A stretch of DNA of 64,000 nucleotides, from positions 532,212-596,211 of the forward strand of contig NZ_JANRMI010000004.1 in assembly GCF_029531655.1 (NCBI RefSeq). Reading direction: 5' to 3'. The translations under genes and the position numbers were made by a program. The notes beneath the pieces were generated by a model, which worked only from the letters and a program-made list of their open reading frames with translations, ran no database searches and had not been told where the DNA came from. Below, piece by piece: positions 19,172 through 26,560 of the stretch. Each line of letters begins with the position of its first letter. Position 1 is the first letter of the stretch. Source of the stretch: Bdellovibrio svalbardensis. GTDB taxonomy: Bacteria; Bdellovibrionota; Bdellovibrionia; Bdellovibrionales; Bdellovibrionaceae.

Positions 19172-20116
19172 TTAGTGCGAAGATTCTTGACTGACTTCAT
19201 CGGCCTGAAGGTTTTCACCCTGGCGATAACGATCTGCCAATGCACTGTCTGTCGTCGGGAATGAGAACAACAATGAATGAACATTGGAATCCTCGTCCTC
19301 TTGAGTGACCGCAATATAAGTCAAATCTTTGACTTCGTGATCAGGGAATTCCTTGATGAAACAGACAAGAACATTTCCATCCAGATCATTCTTACGCCAA
19401 ATTTCGTCTGCCGACTCAATGGTTTCTTCGCGCAAAGCTGCAAAATCCTGGAATTTGTCTTGAGGAATGTCCTTATCACTGCGCACTTTAATCATCGCCT
19501 GATAAAGTCCGATGGCCAAAGGATCGCCTTCAAGAAGTGCGTCCCCTTCAACTCCGCCTACAGAAGCTTCTTCATAATCCCTGTCAAAAGCCATTTCGCC
19601 GCGTTGATAGTTCTGCCAAACACGGCTGTCTTTTGTCGGGAAATGGATGAACACGAAGGTTGGATATTCCTCTTCAGACGATACGTACGCAATGGCGACA
19701 TACTTGAAAGCGATGTCCCCTTCTTCGATCTCTTTAATGTAAATAAAAATCGGATAGTCTTCGACGGTCTTATCGTCCATCCAAACTTCATCAGGATCGT
19801 CCAAACAAGCGTCAAGAAAATGTTCGCGTTCGATTTGTTCTTCGTCAGTGAAATCATCTTCAGATCGAAGAGCTTGGTACTCAGCCTCTAATTTTTGAAT
19901 AGCGGGTGCAAAATAGCCTTGAAGATCTTGCTCGTTTTCAAAAATAAGACCGGCAGCTTCATCAACAAGAATGAACTCTTTGTCCACCACAGAAGCCGCC
20001 TTCTTTTTCGCCGGGGCTTTTACGGTGACTTTACCAGGGACTTTACCAGTGGCTTTCACTGTCGTTTTAACAGGGGCTTTTCCCTTTGTTACTGCTTTTG
20101 CCTTCGTCTTTGCCAT
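19172..20116 (-). CDS. protein with Lys-rich tail and two copies of a PBECR-like domain
   Basis: 314 residues, no assigned function. Residues 1-45 are a histone-like Lys/Ala/Thr/Val tail (AKTKAKAVTKGKAPVK). Two homologous segments follow, about 100-175 and 229-302. They share DEVW/DEIW, an IYIKEI/CFIKEF strand, YVAIAY/YIAVTQ, FIHFPTKDS/FSFPTTDS and YQRGE/YRQGE. The pattern resembles phage barnase-EndoU-ColicinE5/RelE-like (PBECR) domains, but catalytic residues cannot be assigned. Overall acidic apart from the tail. Nucleic-acid binding by the tail is inference. Confidence 0.75.
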   Translation of the reverse strand: MAKTKAKAVTKGKAPVKTTVKATGKVPGKVTVKAPAKKKAASVVDKEFILVDEAAGLIFENEQDLQGYFAPAIQKLEAEYQALRSEDDFTDEEQIEREHFLDACLDDPDEVWMDDKTVEDYPIFIYIKEIEEGDIAFKYVAIAYVSSEEEYPTFVFIHFPTKDSRVWQNYQRGEMAFDRDYEEASVGGVEGDALLEGDPLAIGLYQAMIKVRSDKDIPQDKFQDFAALREETIESADEIWRKNDLDGNVLVCFIKEFPDHEVKDLTYIAVTQEDEDSNVHSLLFSFPTTDSALADRYRQGENLQADEVSQESSH

Positions 20117-20343
20117 ATTTTTGAGCGTCCTCTGTTTGCTTACATCCCACGATGATCAAATAACTTCACTTCATCATCATCGAACAAGCTTCAATTATCG
20201 AGACATTCCTGACTCACAACAACTAGAAAAACAATCAACACGACAAGCCCCGTCATAGTCCGTTCTTTTCCTCTTGCAACAGTGGGATTTAACCCACACC
20301 ATCTTCTTATAGGGACATCTAATAGCGTCGCAAGGAGGCGGTC

Positions 20344-20667
20344 TTGGCTAACGCTAACATAGAAGAAACTAGTCTAGAACGAATGGAAGCTCTGCTTTCA
20401 CACTCAGCAATGGGCGTTCACGTTCTCTTTGATAACAAGTCGATCGCAGACGTTCTCAAAGACGTCAAAGACGACAAGGACTTCTACAGCTTCGACAAAA
20501 TGAAAAAGGTCCAAGACGTAATGACAGAGCTCATTGCGAAAAAAACCTATTTCGAAAAAATGGCTTACCTTCAGGCCTTGGACAACGAGTCTTACCAGAT
20601 TCTCGTTCGTGCTTACTTCCACATCGTTGAGAATACCGTTCGGGCTAATCACGAGCATAGTCACTAG
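20344..20667 (+). CDS. small conserved-type protein, TTG start
   Basis: 107-residue helical cytoplasmic protein of unknown function, ending in a His-rich tail (NHEHSH). No ATG is available at the N-terminus. The start is TTG at 20344, decided by AAGGAGG seven bases upstream. It has no signal peptide or membrane segment. A large palindromic element begins 12 bp after its stop codon. Confidence 0.75.
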   Translation: MANANIEETSLERMEALLSHSAMGVHVLFDNKSIADVLKDVKDDKDFYSFDKMKKVQDVMTELIAKKTYFEKMAYLQALDNESYQILVRAYFHIVENTVRANHEHSH

Positions 20668-20679
20668 CTTCGACCGGGG

Positions 20680-20827
20680 ATTTGCGGCTTAGGCTGCTTT
20701 TCCGGTCATCGCTTCGTCGGGCACGCATCCATGCTCGATCGCCGCCGGGCTTTGCCCGGTTCGCGCCATCGTGGCGCCGGCTAAGGCCCGACTACGGATG
20801 CCCGGAAAATCATCCTAAGCCGCAAAT
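20680..20827. repeat. branched palindromic element, copy A (family R1)
   Basis: 148-bp element. The arms 20680-20705 and 20802-20827 pair with two mismatches. Inside are an internal loop GCTTC/TACG, stem GTCGGGC/GCCCGAC (20716-20722 / 20786-20792), hairpin GCAT-CC-ATGC (20725-20734), and stem GCCG/CGGC (20741-20744 / 20778-20781). That stem encloses hairpins CCGGGC-TTT-GCCCGG and GCGCCA-TCG-TGGCGC joined by TTC. Copies B and C keep every stem with different bases. No gene is inside, and there is no T-run. Confidence 0.9.
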
Positions 20828-21098
20828 TTCGGTGATGCTTGGGACTTCGCTCCGAATTTTTCTCTCTACTTCGCCAGCACGCGACTTTCACTCTTCCAAT
20901 CGCAAAAGGCCAAACTGCTTTTTCCAATCAAAATGTTAAATCATCCGCCTACCACGCCCTATTCCTAATGATTGAAGCTGTTGGCGTGTTCAATCGTTGA
21001 GCGCAGCTCCAGATAATTCACCAATCAAACATCCTGCGAGGAGCTTCGCATCGGTCATCAACGCGCCCTCTAAGTGCGAGGGGATGTGGATTTGTCGA
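20828..21098. other. spacer between palindromic elements A and B
   Basis: 271 bp without a credible gene or RNA. Short open frames here have no ribosome site or domain. Copies A and B lie in opposite orientation on either side. Confidence 0.6.
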
Positions 21099-21243
21099 TT
21101 CAAGTTTTGCGTTGTTTGTAGAGTGTCCGTAGTCGGGCCTTAGCCGGCGGCACGATGCCGCGAACCGAGCGCAGCTCGGCGGCGACCGAGCCTGGAAGGC
21201 GTGCCCGACGAAGCGACACTCTACAAACAACGCAAAACTTGAA
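21099..21243. repeat. branched palindromic element, copy B (family R1)
   Basis: 145-bp element, inverted relative to copy A. The arms 21099-21127 and 21215-21243 are perfect 29-bp inverted repeats with no similarity to the arms of A or C. The core keeps stem GTCGGGC/GCCCGAC, stem GCCG/CGGC (21143-21146 / 21180-21183), and hairpins GCGGCA-CGA-TGCCGC and CCGAGC-GCA-GCTCGG joined by GAA. It also has hairpin GCCT-GGA-AGGC (21190-21200). Several pairs differ from copy A on both strands, that is, compensatory changes. Confidence 0.9.
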
Positions 21244-21474
21244 CCGCGTGCGAAGCCGCCTCCCCACCCCGCCAAGAGGAAAGGTGTCTAAGAGCTTGGC
21301 AGTTTCCGAAAGATTTTGGGTTGAAGGAGTTCAGTTCCGGTGATGTTGGGAATTGTGTCGAAGTGATGGAGTCTTAAATTGATCGACGAGGTGAATTTTA
21401 TCGCGGAAAAAAGAGGCAGTGGTAATCTGAGGGTGAGATTGAGTTTTCCCACCGCAAAGCCGATAGGAGAGATT

Positions 21475-21798
21475 GTGAAATATCGATTTCTTTTGTCGGC
21501 TTTCTTTTTTTTCGTTCTTCCGGTGGCTGCGCAGGCAGAGTATCGGGTGTTTTTGTTGCAGATTACGAAAAGGTCTGCAGATCCTGCTGTTCCCCCAGCC
21601 TCTCGTCTAGTTGAAAGTACCTTGGATCATATTCAGTATCGCTATTTCTATCAGGTCGATGCTGATGAAGATGTTACTTATATTGCTACTTGGCGCTGCC
21701 GTGGTCGTACTGACGACTTCAAGGCGCACTGCCCGAATCCCCGCCAACCAGCGGCTGACGGGCTTTCGGACCAAAAGACCAGAATTCCACAGACGTAA
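21475..21798 (+). CDS. small secreted protein, GTG start
   Basis: 107 residues from GTG at 21475, chosen because TAGGAGA lies six bases upstream and a clean signal peptide (KYRFLLSAFFFFVLPVAAQA) then begins at residue 2. Cleavage is expected before EYRV. The mature part (about 86 residues) has YRVFLLQITK and a short Cys pair near the end. No family is recognised. Upstream in-frame codons from 21379 have no ribosome site. Confidence 0.7.
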   Translation: MKYRFLLSAFFFFVLPVAAQAEYRVFLLQITKRSADPAVPPASRLVESTLDHIQYRYFYQVDADEDVTYIATWRCRGRTDDFKAHCPNPRQPAADGLSDQKTRIPQT

Positions 21799-21813
21799 GC
21801 CAGTAATCTTAAG

Positions 21814-21839
21814 GTAGTTGTATCACTTTGATACACTAC
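21814..21839. promoter_or_regulatory. palindromic operator abutting the start of the coiled-coil/Hsp20 gene
   Basis: GTAG-t-TGTATCA-CTT-TGATACA-CTAC: perfect 7-bp inner arms, plus outer 4-bp arms with one bulged T. It ends four bases before the ATG at 21844, where a ribosome site should be, and no Shine-Dalgarno is visible. Either a repressor site at a leaderless promoter or an RNA hairpin at the start. Confidence 0.5.
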
Positions 21840-21843
21840 CAGT

Positions 21844-23127
21844 ATGTCATCTATCGACAATTCTACGCGTAAAGCACAACAGTCTGATTTGAGTGAGCTT
21901 CAAAACGAGTACAATCGTAAGAAGAAGGAAATCTCAAAGGATAATGAAAATCAGATCGCCGATCTGAAAGAATATTATTCCGAAAAGAAAGATGGTGTGC
22001 GCGAAGAGAATGAAGCAGCTATTAACCATCTTCGCAAGAATCAGCAGGAAAGTCTCGACAACGCCCTGGCTGAGCGCCAAAAATTGAATGAGACCTACAA
22101 CTCTCGCACGGCTGCGATGCAAAAAAACTTCGATCAAAAGCTCTCAGAAACTCGCGAGAAACGCCAAGAGCAAATTTCTGAAACTCAAGAAAACACTCGC
22201 GAAAAGATCCAAGCCACAAAGCAGAACGCCGAGAAAGACATCACTGCTGTTCGCGAGAAGTCCAACAAAGACGTCACCGAAGCCAAGCAACGTTACACTC
22301 GTGATGTCGCGCAAATCAATGAATTCAGCGATAAGCGCCTGGAAAAACAACGCGAACAGAATAACATGGCTTTAAGCAATGAAGTTCAACGTGGTCGTTC
22401 TGCGCAGGAAAAACTGCGCACCCGCAACGAAAAAGAATACGGCGAGCTTCGCCAAAAAGGCGACGTAAAAATCGCCTCAGAGCAAGAGAAGCAAGAGCAA
22501 AAAATAGAACGCGTCGATAAAGATGCAGCCTCTCGCTATGAAAAAAATCAAAAGCAATGGGCTTCCAAAGAAGAGAATCTGAACAAGCAGTATTCAACTC
22601 GTATTACTGACAACAAAGATGCTTACGAGAAGCAGATTCACACTCAAAACAAGCATTTCCAATCGACTTATCAAAAAAATGAAGAAGCCAATCGCGAAGC
22701 CCTGGACGTACAAAGTGAACGTTACGTCAAAGAACTTGCAAGCACTCACAAAGACTTCCTTAAGGCTTCAGAAAAGTACACCAACAAACAAGCTGATCCT
22801 TTCTATCGCATCGAAAACCGTGGTAGCGACCTGCAAGAAAATGGTGGCTTTTACGTGCTCAGAGCTTTCGTACCTGAACACGAAAAAGACGCCGTAAAAG
22901 TCAGCATTCAAAAAGACAAAGCAACAGTCTCAGGACAACGGGCTTTCAAAGATAAGATTGAAGATGGCGCGAAAAGCATGTCTTCCAGCAGTTATCAAAC
23001 CTTCCGAGAGGACTTTGCTTTCGATAAGCCCATCATCGCAGAAGGCATGACTCGCGAACGCGACGGCGACTATGTCATCTATCGCATCCCTATTTTAAAT
23101 AATCTTGGATTCAGCCGCAAAGCCTAG
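21844..23127 (+). CDS. long coiled-coil protein with C-terminal Hsp20-like domain
   Basis: 427 residues. Residues about 5-310 are an uninterrupted, highly charged Glu/Lys/Gln/Asn-rich coiled coil with no signal peptide. Residues about 335-427 resemble an alpha-crystallin (Hsp20/p23-like) beta sandwich: GFYVLRAFVPEHEKDAVKVS, KDKATVSGQR, then FREDFAFDKPI and GDYVIYRIPIL. The usual small heat-shock IXI tail is replaced by IPIL. Such a rod-plus-chaperone layout is unusual. The start has no Shine-Dalgarno and a palindrome directly upstream. A bidirectional terminator follows. Confidence 0.8.
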   Translation: MSSIDNSTRKAQQSDLSELQNEYNRKKKEISKDNENQIADLKEYYSEKKDGVREENEAAINHLRKNQQESLDNALAERQKLNETYNSRTAAMQKNFDQKLSETREKRQEQISETQENTREKIQATKQNAEKDITAVREKSNKDVTEAKQRYTRDVAQINEFSDKRLEKQREQNNMALSNEVQRGRSAQEKLRTRNEKEYGELRQKGDVKIASEQEKQEQKIERVDKDAASRYEKNQKQWASKEENLNKQYSTRITDNKDAYEKQIHTQNKHFQSTYQKNEEANREALDVQSERYVKELASTHKDFLKASEKYTNKQADPFYRIENRGSDLQENGGFYVLRAFVPEHEKDAVKVSIQKDKATVSGQRAFKDKIEDGAKSMSSSSYQTFREDFAFDKPIIAEGMTRERDGDYVIYRIPILNNLGFSRKA

Positions 23128-23162
23128 AAGGAAGCTCAGACCTCAACTCGGTCGAGCGAAAT

Positions 23163-23195
23163 AAAAAAAGCTCCAACAATGTTGGAGCTTTTTTC
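23163..23195. terminator. bidirectional terminator
   Basis: A-run, AGCTCCAAC-AAT-GTTGGAGCT, T-run. It serves the plus gene ending at 23127 and the minus gene ending at 23198. Confidence 0.9.
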
Positions 23196-23197
23196 TT

Positions 23198-23500
23198 TTA
23201 AGTCCCAGGAACTTTCTGGGTTGTTTGGAAATATTGGCAAGGAGATAGAAGATCCTCCAAGAACAGCGCCGCAAACTGATGGCGTCCTTCCACCGATGAT
23301 TTCTTATAAAGCACAAGGGCTTGTTGGCGGACTGTTGTTTCTGAAGTACCACGGATCGTGGAGATTTCGCGAAGACTTAGACCTTTGAGAAGGAGAAGGC
23401 CGATTTCGCCCTCCGTTTTCGTCAGTCCCCACTGTTTAAACTGATCCTGAATATAGGGCTGAAGCCCCTGGCTCAAGATACAAGCGTTAGAACATTTCAT
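23198..23500 (-). CDS. stand-alone LuxR-type HTH protein
   Basis: 100 residues from ATG 23500, selected for the GGGGAA site just upstream; an in-frame TTG at 23524 is the alternative. Residues about 30-85 form a GerE/LuxR four-helix DNA-binding domain: LTKTEGEIGLLLLKGLSLREI with recognition helix SETTVRQQALVLYKKS. There is no receiver or ligand-binding domain, so it is either a constitutive regulator or a partner of a separate sensor. Convergent with the Hsp20-like gene. Confidence 0.85.
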   Translation of the reverse strand: MKCSNACILSQGLQPYIQDQFKQWGLTKTEGEIGLLLLKGLSLREISTIRGTSETTVRQQALVLYKKSSVEGRHQFAALFLEDLLSPCQYFQTTQKVPGT

Positions 23501-23620
23501 TACTTCCCCATTCCGAATATTCAAGATCTGTTATCTTAAATAGAATGCGAAAAATACTTACATGTCATCTAACATATGTTTATGGTCTAGTAAATATAAG
23601 CCCCGAAAGGCCTTAGAACA

Positions 23621-23875
23621 TTACACTTTCATGAGATAGCGCACTTCTTTCATTACAAATGAAAGACGACCTTGAAGATCTTCAAGCATAGCAAGGTTTG
23701 CATGCAACTGCGCCAAAGCATCGACTTCAACAACAGGCACATCGGCCATTTCATGATAGCTCTTGTGAGTCATGGGCTCGAGAGATTCAGAAAGTGCTCC
23801 CAAGAAAGATTCAACTGAAGTTGCAGTTTCTACTGTTGTTGCTTCGACTGTTTTATTCATATTGATCACTCTCAT
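23621..23875 (-). CDS. small acidic helical protein
   Basis: About 84 residues from ATG 23875 (GGGAG upstream); a GTG at 23893 and an ATG at 23860 are possible starts. The protein is Glu/Thr/Val-rich at the N-terminus, then helical with hydrophobic heptads (LHANLAMLEDLQGRLSF). It has no signal peptide or known domain. Confidence 0.6.
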   Translation of the reverse strand: MRVINMNKTVEATTVETATSVESFLGALSESLEPMTHKSYHEMADVPVVEVDALAQLHANLAMLEDLQGRLSFVMKEVRYLMKV

Positions 23876-23990
23876 CACATACTCCCTGGCCACTTTCCGG
23901 CGACAGACTTAAAAGTCTATTGAGGTTCACTTCATTCCCACAACTTAAATAAACTTACATAGAGTTTTTACAACGCGGCCCTACTCTGCT

Positions 23991-24605
23991 TCAGTATTCG
24001 CACTTCAAATCGCTAACGTCTGTCGACGCCAGCTGTATTCTATTTGCACCACTTGGCAGATAAGTCGCCATGACCGATCCCCCAGAGTCCTTATGCTTAA
24101 GACCCAACACATGTCCTAGTTCATGAAGAAGCAAAGCTTCGATATTTACATTAGGATTGAATCCGCCCGAATCTTTCCAATAGAAACCAAAATTCAAGGC
24201 GTTAACGCGGATATCTGCCTCTGCGATCTGATCGCCATTCCAATAGATACTGGTTCTGGCTTGCTCTGTAGAACGGTTCGCTTCCCAGGTATTCATGAAA
24301 TAGATAACGTTTTTTCCGTCTTTATGAGGGGCAATTTCCCCGCCCACTTTTTCTGTAATGATATTGAAGAGTCTGCGACCCGCACTGCGCTCCCAAGTAA
24401 GAGCTGCTGACTGCAAAGCGGGAATGTATTCATTCGGGAATGAGTCATGAATATAGAGGTCGATGATCCCTTCGTTTTTCCAAGAGACTCTCTCTCCATA
24501 GGAGTTTTGCACGAAGCCACAGTCTGTCTCTGCCGCTTTAGGCGCGCAGGCTTGTACAAATAAAGCTACTGATAGGAGCAAAGCTGCCCCAGTCCACTTC
24601 CACAT
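23991..24605 (-). CDS. matrixin-like zinc metalloprotease lipoprotein (M10)
   Basis: 204-residue lipoprotein with lipobox VQAC (Cys20). The zinc-binding motif HELGHVLGLKH (161-171) is the metzincin HExxHxxGxxH, with catalytic Glu162. The Met-turn SVMATYLP (Met179) follows. The short spacing and domain size fit matrixins (M10). There is no propeptide cysteine switch. It is probably anchored in the membrane and faces the periplasm or outside, with a prey-protein digestion or surface-processing role (inference). Strong RBS AGGAGG. Confidence 0.9.
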   Translation of the reverse strand: MWKWTGAALLLSVALFVQACAPKAAETDCGFVQNSYGERVSWKNEGIIDLYIHDSFPNEYIPALQSAALTWERSAGRRLFNIITEKVGGEIAPHKDGKNVIYFMNTWEANRSTEQARTSIYWNGDQIAEADIRVNALNFGFYWKDSGGFNPNVNIEALLLHELGHVLGLKHKDSGGSVMATYLPSGANRIQLASTDVSDLKCEY

Positions 24606-24731
24606 CAGAGTGTCCTCCTGACCTCTTCCATTACAAGAAGAAGACCAATGTGGCTTGAACGCCTGACATCTCTAAGTTCATAGAATTATTGATGATTCAC
24701 CAAAGAGCCAAAGCTCGAGAGGTTTTCTGAT

Positions 24732-24784
24732 TTTAGCCTGCTCGCGTGTCTACTGCACAGACAGGCCTGCCCGAGCCCCCTAAA
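24732..24784. ncRNA. candidate structured element
   Basis: Three nested stems separated by internal loops: TTTAG/CTAAA (24732-24736 / 24780-24784), GCTCG/CGAGC (24740-24744 / 24772-24776) and TGTCT/AGACA (24747-24751 / 24759-24763). It could be part of a small RNA or a leader. There is no comparative support within the window. Confidence 0.25.
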
Positions 24785-24900
24785 CCGTTGATATGACCTC
24801 AGTTTTTGGTGTCAAACATGAGTACACCCCCTCGCCGCAAAGTGTGGTGCAAAAAGACTCTAAACCCGTTGGTCCAGCGATTGCTTTAGGAGATAGGCAA

Positions 24901-24915
24901 GTCTCAAAATGAGAC
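24901..24915. promoter_or_regulatory. palindrome GTCTCAAAATGAGAC, site 1
   Basis: 6-bp arms GTCTCA/TGAGAC with an AAA centre, identical to site 2 at 27884-27898. Both lie in intergenic DNA. A regulator binding site is likely; the regulator is unknown. Confidence 0.5.
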
Positions 24916-25167
24916 TGCATCGGGCACCCACACATCGTGGCCACAATCGTGGAATTCTTTGCGCCCACTACCCCATCCCATATCCTTCCTTGCCGGTGGA
25001 GAGCTAAAAGCTCCAACCACCTTCGCGCGCGATAAACGAATTCTTGCTTCAGAGCTTTTCATCGCAAAAGTTTTGATTTCGGGTCTGTCAGGTATCAAGG
25101 CTCGCAGCAAAAATACAAGAAGCCCCAGCTGTTGCTTCTGTCTTAAAATAAACTTAGCATTGTCTAT

Positions 25168-25629
25168 ATGAAAATCTCAGCTTTGCTTTTGTCTCTTTGC
25201 CTTTTCATCTCTGCATGCGCCACCAATCAAAAAAGTCGCCTGGCCGCCACAGCCGTCGGCATTGGTGTCGGTGGAGTCATCGGCGCAGCGACGGCTCCTG
25301 AAAACGAACGCAAAGAGTTGCATGCGATGTATTGGGCTGGGATTGTCGGAGTGGTGACTGCGATTGCCGCCAACTACTACTGGAATGATGAAAACGATCT
25401 TAAAGTCATGAAGCTTGAAAATGACAAACTGAAGTCAGAGCTCGGACTCTTTGAAGGCACACCCAGTGTTTTATTGCGTCCGTTTAGTGAAAAAGAAAGC
25501 AAACGAATCTACAAAAAAGATAACGTTAAAATGAATCTCTATAAACGAGATGAATGGGTTGATGACGGACCTTATCGCAAGTATCACCAGGATCAAATGC
25601 TTGAAATAGTCCCTTTGGAGAAAAAGTAG
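25168..25629 (+). CDS. glycine-zipper lipoprotein
   Basis: 153-residue lipoprotein with lipobox ISAC (Cys17). A glycine-rich membrane-prone segment (AVGIGVGGVIGAAT) and a second hydrophobic segment (about 52-68) precede a charged C-terminal half with a short coil. No known family. It lies 3 bp before the TraE-like gene, so the two probably act together at the envelope. Confidence 0.75.
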   Translation: MKISALLLSLCLFISACATNQKSRLAATAVGIGVGGVIGAATAPENERKELHAMYWAGIVGVVTAIAANYYWNDENDLKVMKLENDKLKSELGLFEGTPSVLLRPFSEKESKRIYKKDNVKMNLYKRDEWVDDGPYRKYHQDQMLEIVPLEKK

Positions 25630-25632
25630 CTC

Positions 25633-26553
25633 ATGAAAAAAAAGCTGCTTGAGATTCTTCTATCCCTTGCGATCCTCTGGGCGGCCACCAGCACTTTTCT
25701 TTATGTGCAGTTGAAAAACAACCCCCGCGTCGTCGCAGTAACCACGGGGCTGAATTCCCCCTCATCACCAGAAAATTTCCAATTGGGCGAGATGGAGAAG
25801 ATCACCTTTCTTCGCCAATACTTGGAACGTTATTTCAACTATGACTCAAATAACTTTTGGCAGACTCAAGCTTCTTTAAGTTTTTTGATGGCTCCAGAAC
25901 TGCGCGACAGACGTCTCGAGGAAGTGCGCCGCCTGCGTGAGAAGATTCAGCAGAAAAACCTTATTCAGAAAGCTCAATTAATATCTCTTTCTTCGAAAGG
26001 ACCTAACTCCTTCGAAGCACTTATTACCCAGCAGCTTATTGAAGGCCAAAATAAGACCAGCGATCTGAATATCACAATTCAAATGGAACTGAGTACGACG
26101 GAACGCACGCTTGAAAACCCCTGGGGCCTGGTGGTCAAGCATATGGAGATCCTCGCGCCAACAACAGATGCGGCCCCCTTCAACAGCCATTTAAAAATTA
26201 TCGCGAAAAACCCACTTATCATCACCTTCCCCTGCGCCATTCAAAATATTGAAAATTCCAACGAGGCGGATGTAAAAACGAAAATCACCACTTTCAACGT
26301 CAGTGAAATCCAAATCACCACGGCGAAAGGCCTTAGCGCTCCAGTCACGATGAAGGCGCTCTGCAAAGACTCAGAATTTTCCTTTGAACTTTCTGCTGTA
26401 GATAAACAACAAGACCTCTTCAAAGCTTTCCCTCTGGAATCAGGCACCGCGCGTAAGAAAGACCTTCCGACAAGCACACAGCCCAAGGTCCGCAAAAAAG
26501 ATATTTACGAAGAAGCCGTTGAAAGAGCTTTACGCAGCAAGGGTTCAAATTAA
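25633..26553 (+). CDS. TraE-like inner-membrane protein
   Basis: 306 residues with one N-terminal membrane helix (about 5-27) and a periplasmic domain. NPRVVAVTTGL, the helical SLSFLMAPELRDRRLEEVR stretch and the following beta strands ending at ENPWGLVVKHMEIL match the order seen in TraE/VirB8-like proteins of type IV secretion. Residues about 190-270 add a second beta-rich part, and the tail is Lys-rich. No other transfer genes are present, so this is an orphan pair with the upstream lipoprotein. The similarity is by eye and moderate. Confidence 0.5.
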   Translation: MKKKLLEILLSLAILWAATSTFLYVQLKNNPRVVAVTTGLNSPSSPENFQLGEMEKITFLRQYLERYFNYDSNNFWQTQASLSFLMAPELRDRRLEEVRRLREKIQQKNLIQKAQLISLSSKGPNSFEALITQQLIEGQNKTSDLNITIQMELSTTERTLENPWGLVVKHMEILAPTTDAAPFNSHLKIIAKNPLIITFPCAIQNIENSNEADVKTKITTFNVSEIQITTAKGLSAPVTMKALCKDSEFSFELSAVDKQQDLFKAFPLESGTARKKDLPTSTQPKVRKKDIYEEAVERALRSKGSN

Positions 26554-26560
26554 TTTTATT

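Larger units (their letters stand above)
24606..25167. other. 562-bp spacer with structured DNA and a palindrome
   Basis: No convincing gene. Small open frames on both strands lack ribosome sites and domains. It holds a nested hairpin (24732-24784), the exact palindrome GTCTCAAAATGAGAC (24901-24915) and a short hairpin near 25000 (GGAGAGCTAAAAGCTCC). A small RNA is possible but unproven. Confidence 0.5.

Noticed and set aside
20682..20939. Open frames across palindromic elements A, B and C (for example 20682-20939, 21018-21275, 40915-41184)
   Set aside because: They arise from GC-rich hairpin DNA, have no ribosome sites, and the selected feature is base pairing rather than codons.
20680..21243. 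Integron attC sites
   Set aside because: The elements lack the RYYYAAC/GTTRRRY core sites, carry no cassettes, and no integrase is present.
20680..21243. Retron msr/msd or group II intron
   Set aside because: No reverse transcriptase gene in the window and no retron-like layout.
24780..25171. Three overlapping short frames in the 24.6-25.2 kb spacer
   Set aside because: Low-information sequence, no ribosome site, all in conflict with each other.
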